Shown piece after piece: positions 21,401 through 57,660 of a stretch of 64,000 bases of DNA. Location of the stretch: contig JAYKKM010000029.1 of assembly GCA_035772405.1 (NCBI GenBank), positions 61,001-125,000 of the forward strand. Reading direction: 5' to 3'. The notes under the pieces were generated by a model. It saw only the letters and a list, made by a program, of their open reading frames with translations. It ran no database searches and was not told the DNA's origin. Within the stretch, counting starts at the first letter, position 1. Every line of letters starts with the position of its first letter. Origin of the DNA: Chrysogorgia sp. JL179-B06 (taxonomy: Eukaryota > Cnidaria > Anthozoa > Scleralcyonacea > Chrysogorgiidae). The translations under genes and the position numbers were made by a program.

Positions 21401-23547
21401 GAACTCCAAGCAGCTGGTGCTGATGTTGGCGATTTTGGTCACTCACGAAAAATGTTTCCAGAAATGATTAAAGTGGCGTGCGCCTACATCGACAAGAAGA
21501 CCGCCGATTTCCTGTCCACTCCCCTTCCAAACACAGGAATGCCACCGCACTTTTATGTAACCGCCGACAAGTCCACCAACCATCGCATTACCAACCAGGT
21601 CACCGTTATCTGCCCCGTTGTAAATGGTACGCGAGAAGGAATCATCCTAGATGCCAGGGAGGTATACACCAATTCTGATGGGACTGGTGGTACAGGAGGT
21701 GCTTTAGCGACTGCAATATATAAAGATCTGAAGGAGCATGTCGACTTGAAAGACGAGCGCCTTCTGCAAGCACAGGGAAGATGTTGGATGGCCAGTACCT
21801 GAACGAGCCATTTATTGCTGGCATGAACGAGCCTATCATGCGACTATTTGAGGATGGCCAAAGTTGCAAAGACAGGTTGTGGTGGCCGATAGAATGGGAT
21901 CCTGCTCACTGGCTGGACAAAGTTTTCAGCAAGTACAAAGATTCGTCTTTCGTCGATTGTCTGCTGAAGAGAGTGGCACTTTACCACCAGCTTTTTAGAT
22001 TTGGTAAGATGCACAGCATAGCGCGCCACACAGCAAAGGAACTGAAGCTTCCGTTTCGGGTGACCAACGCATATGCACATCAGCGGTTCATGAGCTCCAG
22101 CTACTTGTCGCTGAGGAACCTGGCAGATAGTTTGGAAGTTTACATTGAGACGTTCAAAGACCACGACAATCGCGAGAAGCTTGGCTACAAGCTGTATGGC
22201 CAAGATTTTGTCCATGACTTGTTGGGTGTCCTCGATTTGTTGTGGCCCTTGGTTGTCCTCATGCTGCAGGCACAGGCTCAATGGTACCCTGGCTGGAAGT
22301 TATGCTCACATATTCCTTTGGTCAAAACGCAAATTGAGCGTTTTCTTCTCGAAATAACTAAGGACGAAGCAGTGGTAACACGAACCAATGGTGATGAAGA
22401 CGATGAAGAAGTCGAATTGGAACTGTTGGACGACTTGGAGAAACCTGATGTCTACGTTTGTCCAAGACTAAACAAGCGAATCGACGAAATTCGACGAATG
22501 CGCTATGGGCAAAGTCGACTGAAGACGGGGTGGCTCGTTGTTGATGATGGGGCCGATGATGAAATGCCAGTTAATTGGACTGCACGGGAGCTACAAGACA
22601 GCGTGGGTGATTTGAAGACGCTGGCAAGAAATGTGATAGGCGAGTTGGAAGATCGGTACGAAAATTGCTTCTCTGATCTAAACCGATTGCTTTCCAAATG
22701 CTTCGACTTCGCCCGACTATTTGTTGGATTATGTGGAGAACGATTCGATTCGTCCGTAGACAGAACCCCAGTAGACAACAGGAGGTTTTCCGAGCTCGGG
22801 GCAGATGAGTTTCAACGATGTGTCGTTTACGTCTCACAGATGCCGCACATTCGCGACAAGAATTTGGAGATAGGCAGCGCGCTGGCGTCCACCGTGTTTT
22901 GGCGTCTGAAGAAAGCGCTCATTTCCATCGTCTGGGGTGATATGTTTCCCACACACTTCTTCCAGTTCTTCAAAAAGATCATCATTAAAGATAACGGGGA
23001 ATTCTCTTTGAAAGACCTGGTCGTCCCGGAAGGTGTGATCGTGACAAAGTTCCTGGAGGGCACGCGACAGAGATTTACCCTTTCAGACGTTTTCGACCTG
23101 GAGCTAAGCAATGGTGCGAAGATGAATGTCCTTTTCGAAGAGGAAGTGTTAATCAAATCTCTATACACGGATTCGTCATTCTACTCAGTTGTGGGCCAGG
23201 AGTTTTGTCTCATTTTCGACATATTTTATGCCAAGAGCGGAACAGAGGCGGTTGCGGAGTCTTTCTACCGGGTGGTGGACAAGCAAGAAATGGAAGGTGG
23301 ACAGAGCACTCAGGTGCTAATGAATCGTGCGAAAGTTGATTGGTGTCTCCCGTCCGTCATTCAATGTGATTCCGCACTCAATGAGATGGCAAGCATGTAC
23401 ATCAACGGAGACAAGGATCGTGGCCTAAACAAGCATCACATCCCAGTATTCAGAGATCGGCGATCATGGCAAAAACATGAAGGCGAACTTTCAAAGGTTT
23501 TGGAACGCATTCTAACTTCCCGTCCGAAATTGCCTTTCCTCTTGTAA
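18492..23547 (+). CDS. Zinc-finger, transposase-like multi-exon gene (one frameshift)
   Basis: Seven exons with good splice sites and matching phases can be read: 18492-18540, 18963-19151, 19252-19579, 19849-19950, 20069-20182, 20402-20446 and 20704-23547. Together they give about 1,220 residues. The order is a short acidic start, a Cys/His-rich zinc module, a BED-like finger, low-complexity linkers, and a large region resembling transposase-like proteins common in cnidarian and sponge genomes (VTADKSTNHRITNQVTVI, then GQYLNEPFIAGMNEP, and later SGTEAVAESFYRVVD). The frame is open except for one missing base in a G run near 21775. I do not know its function. It may be a domesticated or recently active transposase-related gene. 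Confidence 0.75.
18963..19151 (+). CDS. Exon 2 of the zinc-finger gene: Cys/His-rich module
   Basis: The exon encodes VSCKKECGSHSCKVCKKAC, then HAIPPC and later LCASCA. The spacing of cysteines and histidines suggests a small zinc-binding fold, as seen next to transposase-derived domains. Acceptor CATAG and donor GTAAAG flank it; both junctions are phase 1. Confidence 0.72.
19252..19579 (+). CDS. Exon 3 of the zinc-finger gene: BED-like finger
   Basis: After an alanine-rich, basic stretch it carries FCLLCFREGKG, about 20 residues, then SSHLSKAHK. This C-x2-C ... H-x4-H pattern fits a BED-type DNA-binding finger. It opens in phase 1 and closes in phase 2. Confidence 0.72.
20704..23547 (+). 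CDS. Exon 7 of the zinc-finger gene: transposase-like body
   Basis: The frame runs open from 20704 to about 21775 and then, shifted by one, from 21781 to the stop at 23547. The join falls in CACAGGGAAG. One extra G there would connect LLQAQG to MLDGQYLNEP. A CxxC pair (LRCSNCAEFL) opens the domain. The acidic residue in FYVTADKST may belong to an RNase H-like core, but the full catalytic set is not identified. No hAT dimerisation block is present at the C-terminus. Confidence 0.72.
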
Positions 23548-23733
23548 ACTGGTAATCCACTTTCCCACCTGGCCACTCTTGGAACTTTTCATTAACATTG
23601 TACTCATTATTATTATTGCTGAATTTAACCTAATATACATGGATTCTCGTGACTCTTTTCTCGCCTTCGTCAACTGGAAATCCACGTGCAGCACGTGGGC
23701 GATCGTCAAGCTCAAACCTCAGAAAATGTTTCT

Positions 23734-23810
23734 GAGTCCCAGACAGGAATCGAACCTGTAACCTTCTGGTTGCCGGTCAGACGCTCTAACCATTGAGCCA
23801 CCGAGACTCA
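23734..23810 (-). mobile_element. tRNA-Asn-like SINE head
   Basis: On the minus strand, an A box (GTGGCTCAATGG) and a perfect B box (GGTTCGATTCC) sit in a near-complete cloverleaf resembling tRNA-Asn. The anticodon loop is altered, and related copies elsewhere in the window share flanking sequence such as GACGATCGTC-type blocks. It is therefore read as a SINE, not a tRNA gene. Confidence 0.7.
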
Positions 23811-24047
23811 GAATGAGCCACAGAGACTGCATTTAACCCAATATACATGGATTCTCGTGACTCTTTTCTCGCCTTGGTCAACTAGAAATCCACATGCATA
23901 CTTGGAACTTTTCATTAACATTGTACTCATTATTATCGTTTTTCTCGCTTTGGTCAACTGGATTCTGGTGAATAATATATTAAGTATCCGGCTGTTCTCC
24001 TCTACGTAACGTAACTCAAAATCAACTGAAGAACCTTCCTTCCTTTA

Positions 24048-24395
24048 GGCTTTAACCACCACCTGGTTGCTGATAATAGACATCTTTTAATAACTGAAGT
24101 ACCTTCCTGCCTCCTTTAACCACAACCTGGTTTGCTGGTTGCTGATAAAAGACATTTAATAACTGAAGTACCTTCCTTCCTTTAACCACCAGTCCACCAC
24201 CTGGTTGCTGATAATAGACATCTTTTAATGACTGAAGTACCTTCCTGCCTCCTTTAACCACCACCTGGTTTGCTGGTTGCTGATAAAAGACATTTAATAA
24301 CTGAAGTACCTTCCTTCCTTTAACCACCAGTCCACCACCTGGTTGCTGATAATAGACATCATTTAATGACTGAATGACCTTCCTACCTCCTTTGG
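24048..24395. repeat. 137-bp tandem repeat array
   Basis: About 2.5 copies of a period near 137 bases. Each is made of two related halves containing CTGGTTGCTGATAATAGAC and CTGGTTGCTGATAAAAGAC, followed by CTGAAGTACCTTCC. The minus-strand frame through it is repetitive and unlikely to be a protein. Confidence 0.9.
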
Positions 24396-25014
24396 TTCAT
24401 TATACTGTTTGAGGAAGGCACCTTTAAACTAGTTTCCCTGTTGGTTCTTATCAATAATGAATCTAATTTATTTGGCGCCTGTCTTTCATGTATCTTGTAT
24501 CAACAATTTGGAACGCTCATGATGATGTTATTGATGTATTTTGGAAAACAATTATTGGTTACAAACATGCAGTCACAGACTCACTCACTCACGGTATGTA
24601 TGTAATGTATCAGTGTATGTCAGTATGTATGTATGGTGATTGGTATTTGTTAGCGGATAAATGGATAATAGAAAAAAAGATGGATTCAATCTAGAGGTAA
24701 GCCGAATAACCAATAATTTTTTTTACTAAAAATATTGTTTGTAAATTGTACTTTACTACTTTGTATTTGTAAAGTAGCAATGGTCAATGGGCAATAGTCC
24801 AATACACTATAGGTCTATATTGATTAGTGAATAGAGTTTGACTCAATGATTTCGCGAGCTGCCGAGCTTCTCTCAGTTCTCTGCCTGACTGCCTCTTTAA
24901 TTAGTTTAATGCGAATGACTGGCATACCGCTAGGAAAACTGGGAATGGAAATGCCCCAGCCCGCTTAAAGTTAACCGCTTTTTATATTAAGGAAAAAATA
25001 TACGCGCAACTGAA
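24396..25014. other. Gene-free stretch
   Basis: AT-rich sequence with short GTATGTATGT-type simple repeats near 24595-24635. No feature was recognised otherwise. Confidence 0.35.
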
Positions 25015-25145
25015 TATACTAACTTTGAAAATTGGAGGCGCAAAATTTCATATCAGACGCGCAATTTCGGAAATCGGACGCGCAAAATTTCGGATAATAT
25101 TGATCTCGGGTGCGCAATTTGCAAACTTTCCAGTCTGGGCCGTAG
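25015..25145. repeat. CGCGC-type repeat, inverted copy
   Basis: It contains GCGCAATTTCGG and GATCTCGGGTGCGCAATTT and ends CAAACTTTCCAGTCTGGGCC. This is the reverse complement of the end of the repeat at 16528. It lies about 250 bases upstream of the CUTC start codon. Confidence 0.65.
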
Positions 25146-25390
25146 CCATGTTGAAGTTACTGTAGTTCCTTCAAACTTGCTGAATTTCTCTAGAAATTGA
25201 TCCCAAATTCAGTCAGTTACATTGTTGAAAACGTTATACATGGTCTTCGAAAATTAAAAACCGTTCAAAAATCTTACCAACAATCGTAAAATGCTGCAAA
25301 CTTCGTTATTTAAATTCCTTCTGACTCGAGAGATCACGTGATATAGAAAATGGGAAGGGGAGGCGTGAGAGTGGGGAGAATGTTGGAAGG

Positions 25391-40642
<15,252 letters not shown>

Positions 40643-41680
40643 AATAGTAGCTTGCATACAGAGGTTTACTATGTTTACCATAAGTGTCTACGCATTTGGA
40701 AGTCAAAAGTTGTTCTAGTCACGTGGATTTTCCACAGAAAGTCGGAACCATGTCGTGATTGGTTGATTGTTATAATTTATCCAAATAGTGAGAAAATTCC
40801 TTTATCAACTACAAAATCATTGACTGAATAAAATTAGCTGATACCTGAACATTATTATTGCCTTCGTAACAAAGTTACTTTAACAAACACCACAAAGGTA
40901 AAACTGGTTGTAGAAAATTGTGAACATAGAAGATGAGAACTTGTAGACTTAACAAACAATAAACGAGTTTATCTAATGAACAAAATTATCCGAGAAAGCT
41001 TTCCTGGATAATTCTACCGACATATTATCCCTTCTTCAAAAGCTCGATGTATGCAATATTAGCACGGTAGATATTTATTTCTGCAAGCCCAAACGGTCAG
41101 TGCGCATGTACCATCTCAGACCGCCACACCGGTTGAAGGGCCTCTAACATAACTATAAATTCCAGGTCTCACAACTCATATGTCAGTCTACTCCTCAGAT
41201 CAAAGCATTCAAAAATATAAAATCCTTAGACTCCCCCTAATCTTCTGATTCTTCAGCATGATCTGGTTTTCGGCAAAGGTTGCCTTCGCACAGCTGTTGC
41301 CTTCATATTCACCAGTATTCGGCTGGTCTTTATTAACGATAAAACCGAAGTGCTTTGCCAAGATACTTTACCCTAACCCCCGCCAAGAGTTTCATTTAAC
41401 ATGGCTTGTTTAAAGTTCCTATCTCATGTTTGGGGATTTTATATATCCGTAATATTTGGGTCTTCCTTTGCCACAAAAATGCCTTTTGTGACATTTTCGG
41501 CTGACGAGATATATTATGACAAGATTTTCGGCTGACAAGATATATTATGATTTTGCTCAAGAAGCCCCAAATATTACCATTGTGTATAAAATCCCCAAAC
41601 GTGAGAGAGGAACTTTAGATCGTGCCCAACCGTGCCCAACAAACAACCAGCTTGGTTGTTTAGATTAACGTAAGACAGTA
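40643..41680. other. Gene-free stretch downstream of CUTC
   Basis: It contains the CUTC 3' flank, with AATAAA near 40827, and a small foldback at about 41427-41606 (GTTTGGGGATTTTATA mirrored). An internal AAGATTTTCGGCTGAC-type unit is duplicated there. No gene was recognised. Confidence 0.4.
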
Positions 41681-41780
41681 GTGTTACTATATACACTGCT
41701 GTAGTGAATGTGGGAGAGCTTGGAGTAGACAGACGATACATGGACGATCGTCAAGCTCGTATCCTCAGAAAAATGATTCT

Positions 41781-41857
41781 GAGTCCCGGACAGGAATCGA
41801 ACCTGCAACCTTCTGATTGGCGGTGAGACGCTCTAACCATTGAGCTACCGAGACTCA
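41781..41857 (-). mobile_element. tRNA-Asn-like SINE copy
   Basis: Best-preserved head: minus-strand GTAGCTCAATGGTTAGAGC, B box GGTTCGATTCC and end segments that could form an acceptor-like stem. The anticodon loop is not that of a normal tRNA. Confidence 0.72.
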
Positions 41858-42030
41858 GATGGAAAGCGAAGGTTACAATGACGTACTGATTCGATTGATA
41901 TATGTACTGCCTATATGCAGCAGTCACTATATATCGGTAATGTTTGGATGTGTTAATATGTACACTGCTATAGTGAATGTTGGAGAGCTTGGAGTAGACA
42001 GACGATACATGGATGATCGTCAAGCTCGTA

Positions 42031-42090
42031 TCCTCGGTGGCTCAATGGTTAGAGCGTCTCACCGGTAATCAGAAGGTTACAGGTCCGAAA
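42031..42090 (+). mobile_element. SINE head, partial, opposite orientation
   Basis: CGGTGGCTCAATGGTTAGAG and GAAGGTTACAGG are present, but the B box is broken at AGGTCCGAAA, where another dispersed repeat begins. Confidence 0.65.
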
Positions 42091-42091
42091 T

Positions 42092-42500
42092 CTGTGTGCG
42101 AGGTTGACTCTCTAATTCCAAATCAGTTTTCAGAGTTGAAAACCGTTGATATTGGCCGGGGCCGCCACCTACCTATACTATCAAGATTTGTGATTGGTTG
42201 ATTAAAACAATAAAACATTGCCCTAACCCTAACCACTTTTGTGCCATATAGCCAATCACAAAACCTGTTCATTTTAGGTACGTGTTTACCGATTGGCCGA
42301 GATAACGTTCAAAATCTACGTGAATTTGTTTATATCTGTAGACAATAAAATAATACACATCGTGCGCGGTCTGGGCCCTGGGGACCATGGTTTGGGAAAC
42401 GAAACTCTAGGGGTGAGTGGGAGTGGTAGAAAAGGCGGGCGAGAGGTTATTGAGGAATGTATTTCTAGTAATACTTTAAGTTCTTCCGGCTGGAATTGAA
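42092..42500. repeat. Dispersed repeat, second copy
   Basis: It matches 28620-28930 over several blocks, interrupted by about 130 bases with CCCTAACCCTAACC. A tRNA-like fragment in minus orientation follows near 42500-42550 (B-box side GCGATCCTGCGATG). Confidence 0.6.
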
Positions 42501-42570
42501 TACGCGATCCTGCGATGCTAGTACAGTGCTCTGACCACTGAGCTATGGAGACCGTTGCCGAGAGTCTACC

Positions 42571-43824
42571 GCTATGTACACGTCATAAACCCTATGTACA
42601 CGTATAGGCTAATCCCTATGTACACGTTATAACCCCTATGTACACGTAAGCTAATCCCTATATACACGTCATAACCCCTATGTACACGTAGGCTAATCCC
42701 TATGTACACGTCATATTCCCTATGTATAGGTATAGGCTAATCCCTATGTACACGTCATAATCCCTATGTACACGTAGGCTAATCCCTATGTACACGTCAT
42801 AATCCCTATGTATAGGTAGGCTAATCCCTATGTACACGTCATAATCCCTATGTATAGGTAGGCTAATCCCTATGTACACGTCATAACCCCTATGTATAGG
42901 TAGGCTAATCCCTATGTACACGTCATAATCCCTATGTATAGGTAGACTAATCCCTATGTACACGTCATAATCCCTATGTACACTTCATAATCCCTATGTA
43001 TAGGTAGGCTAATCCCTATGTACACGTCATAACCCCTATGTACACGTAGGCTAATCCCTATGTACACGTCATAACCCCTATGTATAGGTAGGCTAATCCC
43101 TATGTACACGTCATAATCCCTATGTATAGGTAGACTAATCCCTATGTACACGTCATAATCCCTATGTACACTTCATCCCTATGTACACGTCATAACCCCT
43201 ATGTACAGGTAGGCTAATCCCTATGTACACGTCATAACCCCTATGTATAGGTAGGCTAATCCCTATGTACACGTCATAACCCCTATGTATAGGTAGGCTA
43301 ATCCCTATGTACACGTCATAATCCCTATGTATAGGTAGGCTAATCCCTATGTACACGTCATAACCCCTATGTACACGTAGGCTAATCCCTATGTACACGT
43401 CATAATCCCTATGTATAGGTAGGCTAATCCCTATGTACACGTCATAATCCCTATGTATAGGTAGGCTAATCCCTATGTACACGTCATAACCCCTATGTAC
43501 ACGTAGCTAATCCCTATGTACACGTCATAATCCCTATGTATAGGTAGGCTAATCCCTATGTACACGTCATAATCCCTATGTATAGGTAGGCTAATCCCTA
43601 TGTACACGTCATAACCCCTATGTACACGTAGGCTAATCCCTATGTACACGTCATAATCCCTATGTATAGGTAGGCTAATCCCTATGTACACGTCATTATC
43701 CCTATGTATAGGTAGGTTAATCCCTATGTACACGTCATAATTCCTATGTATAGGTAGGCTAATCCCTATGTACACGTCATAACCCCTATGTACACGTAGG
43801 CTAATCCCTATGTACGCGTCATTG
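42571..43824. repeat. 42-bp minisatellite, about 30 copies
   Basis: The array alternates two half-units, CCCTATGTACACGTCATAA and CCCTATGTATAGGTAGGCTAAT, with variants in which the second half also carries TACACGTAGG. The period is mostly 42 bases. The minus-strand frames read as 14-residue repeats only because 42 is divisible by three. No spacers vary as in CRISPR arrays. Confidence 0.97.
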
Positions 43825-43984
43825 CGCATGATCAGTGAACAGAAAAAACAACAGAGAATCTGAATGAAATAATTTGCTTTTTTTTGTGTAACATCCAAAG
43901 CCTGGTAGCTCAATTATTAATATATCACAAAAGGTCATGCATGAGTTTCATTTCCAGTCAGAGATTCGTAAATCCTCTTTATAA

Positions 43985-44530
43985 TAATATAATAATAATA
44001 ATAATTTTATTTAGGCAAGGTAGCATCACTCAGCTAGAAGCTGCTTTCCAGGATGGCCTTGCATTTAAAACTATATTACTTACAATATTAACTAAATACT
44101 GCAATTACTAATTATACTATAAACTGATTACAATGTCAACTAAATTGTGATTACGAGAATGAAACGTGCAATACTTACAGTTTTGTTAAAAGTTTAAAAG
44201 TTCATAAAATGTAAAAAGTCGTATTAATAATTAAGATATAAAACTTTTTAAAAATATCTAACGTGGTTGCGGTTTTAAGTTCCGCATCAAGAGCGTTCCA
44301 AACTTTTGCACTTAAATCTTTTACTGTACTCTTAGTCCAATTAGTTTTGGGTTTTGGTAAACGGAGATTATCTTTAGATCTCGTATTGTATTTATGAATT
44401 TCTGATTGAAATTGAAATGTAGAGGAGGGAGTAAATTATTAAACGATTTATACATAAATATCGCTCGGTGGAAATTTCCTCTGGTTGCCAGATCATGCCA
44501 GTTCAAACTTTATGCATAAATTGTGAGGCA
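43985..44530 (-). pseudogene. L2-like LINE 3' fragment
   Basis: The minus strand encodes the tail of an L2/CR1-like ORF2 (LATRGNFHRAIFMYKSFNN, then DLSAKVWNALDAELK). It continues into a 3' end with GGCAAGGTAGC on the plus strand, and a tail of ATT repeats at 43980-44015. The 5' truncation and tail are typical of a dead LINE insertion. Confidence 0.82.
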
Positions 44531-44587
44531 TACTTATATATTAAAAAAACTAGTGTTATTATTAAACTACAAGATTTCTTCACTTAA

Positions 44588-45039
44588 CTCTTTCCTGTTC
44601 GGCTGAAAAACATCCCAGATTGAACCACCCTTTGTTCTATTGATATCTCTTGAAATAACCATAACTGTTGCGAAAGCTATACATTTTCTGAAAGCCCAAT
44701 AAACCGGCTTTTACTTGTGCTTTTAAATTTCCCGAACAAAACACATTGTTATATAAATTAGCATTAATTATCATAAATCAGGTTGAAAATTTTAAATTTT
44801 TCTATAAAAGGCCATCTTGCACGCCCGCGTAGCATCTTGAAAACTCAAAATGCCACCAACCCCACCAATCGCAGAGTTGTTTATGAAATCAAATCAAACT
44901 TGGCGTGTGAGTGGATCTCATGTGTCTGGCGCTTGTCGAATTTCAATTTGTAATCTTGCGTTACCGTGTGCCGTGTTTTTCGATTGACGACTTCGGGGGT
45001 CTTCTATGACCCCTTTTGACTGGGCCGGACTGGAAAGAG
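44588..45039. mobile_element. TTAA-flanked MITE
   Basis: TTAA flanks both sides (44584-44587 and 45040-45043). The termini CTCTTTCCTGTTCGGC and GCCGGACTGGAAAGAG are imperfect inverted repeats. This fits a piggyBac- or Kolobok-type non-autonomous element. Confidence 0.75.
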
Positions 45040-45049
45040 TTAAATATGA

Positions 45050-45412
45050 AAGATCTTACTGACTTTTATTTATTTCCAAAGTTTCAGCATTCCTATAATT
45101 TTGAGGATTTTGACGCCATATTGGTTTTGAAAATATGACGTAATTGAATGACTCTTTATCGGCAGTAGAGGTATTGTGATGGTGATCACATAGTTATAGC
45201 TGTTGTGAATAATCTTTGGACGAAAATTATATAGTCGAAATAAACTATATAGTTCCTCACGAGATAGAACACTCAGTGACGTCATATTTGAGAAACAAAC
45301 ATGGCGTCGAAATTGGACAAACTCTCCAACTTTAACTAGCCATATCATCTTAACTAAATTGATAGGAATGCTGAAACTTTGGAGATAAACTAAAGTCAGT
45401 AAGATCTTTCAT
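45050..45412. repeat. Foldback repeat
   Basis: TGAAAGATCTTACTGACTTT at the left and its reverse complement at the right bound about 360 bases. Both inner arms include CCAAAGTTTCAGCATTCCTAT and a TGACGTCATATT block. Confidence 0.87.
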
Positions 45413-45450
45413 TTACTAAGAATTGTATTTTGGCTGGAGTATCTCTTTAA

Positions 45451-46187
45451 AGGGCATATGAACCGAAAATTGAGATGACTTTTTTATTGATTTATTTGAA
45501 AGAACTCATAAAACGATAAAGAACGACTTTTTACAGTTCTTTCCTATCTTATCTCGTAGGTTGCATATGACCTATGACGTCACAAGTTGTATATCTTCAA
45601 AACTATTGAATAAAATTGCTTGAAACTTTGCATAAGTATACAATTCACTAAATTGAATATCCCCATGTCAACTCTATCGTTGCCATAGTGGCAGATTAGT
45701 TCCCAGATTCCTTTCTTCCTGAACCAAAACATTCTATTTTCTAGCATGCGCTACATAGATTATGATTTGAAGTTGTTCTGCTTTCTTGGCAATGCTATTG
45801 AAAATATACTTCACCAGTCCACAGTCAAAAATTGTTTTATAAATGGCAGAAAATGAAGAAGTTTGTTATAGGATGAACGGAGCCTGGGGACTAATCTGTT
45901 ACTATGGAAACGATAAAGTTGACATGGGGATATTCAATTTAGTGAACTGTATACTTATGCAAAGTTTCAAGCAATTTTATTGAATAGTTTTGAAGATATG
46001 CTTCATTTACAGATTGGTCATAGTGGTGGTACACCTTGTGACGTCATAGGTCATATTACACAACCTTGAATAACTCAAGAACGAGATAAGATAGGAAAGA
46101 ACTGTAAAAAGCCATTCTTTATCGTTTTATGAGTTCTTTAAAATAAATCAATAAAAAAGTCATCTCAATTTTCGGTTCATATGCCCT
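45451..46187. mobile_element. TTAA-flanked foldback element
   Basis: TTAA at 45447-45450 and 46188-46191. The arms begin AGGGCATATGAACCGAAAAT and extend over more than 200 bases as inverted copies. The centre is about 150 bases. No coding sequence. Confidence 0.9.
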
Positions 46188-46190
46188 TTA

Positions 46191-47388
46191 AGCCCGGTTT
46201 ACACGACAATCATTTTGGTACGGCATTCACAAATTTCGGTACTACGGGACCAATATATATGTATTGGCCCGCCCGTTGTGTTTATTATAAGTAATACCAT
46301 GATTTACTCGGTTTCTTTTGTTCTCGCAGGGAAATTTAATCGCTAAATTCCCCCACGTTTATTTGTTTGAAAACTACTCATGCATACAAATTAGGGAAAA
46401 TTTCTAATTTTTCCTCATTCCTATGATATGCATGAGGGAAATTTAGTAGTAAGTACAAATCGAAATACTGAAAGGTTGATATAATACTGAAATATAAAAT
46501 ATGAGGTTTAACGTTTCAAGTGAGGCCTTTCGTCATAGAGAAAGTTTCACTCTCTGACAAAGGGTCTTCTCTAGAAACATTAGACCTCGTATTCCGTATT
46601 TAGGAAGTACACCAACCTTTCAATATTTTGATTCGTGTTTCCACAATGCATGCCTACCCAGCACATTACTTTTATTGCACTATTTATGGTAAGTTGCGGC
46701 TGACGATCGAGACGATCAAAACTGAACGTTACAACAACCAAAAACATAATAAATAATATCCAAACAATAGCCAAGAAGGTTCAACATGTAAGAGTGTCGT
46801 TCCTTATTTTGGGGTGCTCAAAATAAATTTAGAGACCCAAAATTATTTATAAGTAATACCATGACTTGAGGGAAATTAGCGATTAAATTGCCCGCCGCCG
46901 AGGGAAGATTTGTGAAAGTCCGAGGGCGAAGCCCGAGGACTTTTACAAATCTTCCCGAGGCGAAGGGAAATTTAATCGCTAATTTCCCGACAAGTCATGG
47001 TATTAGTTTGTAATATTATGATCGCCGAGGATAACTTTGAGAACCTTATCCAGCCCGTGGTTGGAGACAGAGTTTTTGTCTACTAAATTTCCCGTGCATT
47101 TGAATGAGGGAAAATTAGAAAACAAAGAAATTCTTTGTGTTCTATCATCACATAATTATTAAGCCATTGCGCGTACGTAATTTATTATTGGTCCGCGGCA
47201 CCGATATTTAGGCAGGCCGATACTACCTATTTTAAGCGGGCCGAAAACGCCAACGACTTTGGTATGCGTACCAGTTTAATTCGTATCTACCGACAACATA
47301 ATTCAAGAGTGCAGTACCGATTTTTTTAAGTACGCGGGCTAAATAATAGCCGTGCCGTGCCTAAAATCGTTGTTGTATAAACCAGGTT
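46191..47388. mobile_element. Inverted-repeat element with a nested foldback
   Basis: The left end GCCCGGTTTACACGACAATC mirrors the right end TTGTTGTATAAACCAGG. A GC-rich foldback at 46850-47005 (CCATGACTTGAGGGAAATTA mirrored) lies inside. Limits and class are uncertain. Confidence 0.6.
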
Positions 47389-47460
47389 TTGATATACTAT
47401 TTGTTTTAGAAAACAATATAACTTATGCTACAGTTTGATATATCTCCTAGAAATACAAAT

Positions 47461-57171
<9,711 letters not shown>

Positions 57172-57289
57172 CTGAGAAGAAAAAGGTCACAGAAAAAATA
57201 AGAGATATTGAAAAAACAAAAACCAAGTGAGAACACTTGTGTTTTTACAACACTGATTTAGTAATGTTCTAAATCGTGATCTTCACCTA

Positions 57290-57660
57290 CTTCAAACTTT
57301 TCATTAACAAGAAAAAGACTGAATTTGTCCTTTTTGGTCTTGGAATTGCCATCTTAATAGCATTTTTACTAAAGCATGTAAGAGAATTGGAATATTGGGA
57401 AGAATACGTGCAGATATCACATTGAATGCAGCAAATGTCATCTATAAATCTTTTATTGTTCCAATTTTCGAAAACTGCATGGCGTGCTGTAACAAAGGCG
57501 CTGCCGTTATGCTGAAACGTCTTCAAAGAAGAGCGGCTAGAGTTGTTTTCAAAATAAATAGTAGTGACGCCGCCCTTAACTTCTTACGATGGAGCACTCT
57601 CGAACACAGGCGTGCTCGTCATGTTTATCTCCTCATGTATATCTTCTTGTAAATAAATGT
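57290..57660 (+). pseudogene. LINE RT C-terminal fragment
   Basis: KTEFVLFG in one frame, then the ORF from 57395 with LGRIRADITLNAANVIYK-like sequence and LKRLQRRAARVVFKI, match the thumb and tail of L2/CR1-like LINE reverse transcriptases. It lies just upstream of the Death exon, in the opposite orientation. Confidence 0.78.

Noticed and set aside
23734..23810. Functional tRNA-Asn gene
   Set aside because: The anticodon loop lacks the conserved layout, and several diverged copies share the same flanks, as expected of a SINE.
42571..43824. CRISPR-like array
   Set aside because: Units are contiguous without unique spacers, and the surrounding genes are eukaryotic.
42700..43913. Minus-strand frames with a 14-residue repeat (YIGISLPIHRDYDV)
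   Set aside because: The 42-bp minisatellite has a period divisible by three, so any open frame looks repetitive. There is no start context, splice sites or flanking domain.
57172..57226. Start Met followed by a hydrophobic, signal-peptide-like stretch before the Death domain
   Set aside because: The hydrophobic codons are the pyrimidine tract of a splice acceptor (TTCTCAG), and a cytosolic Death-NACHT protein would not need a signal peptide.
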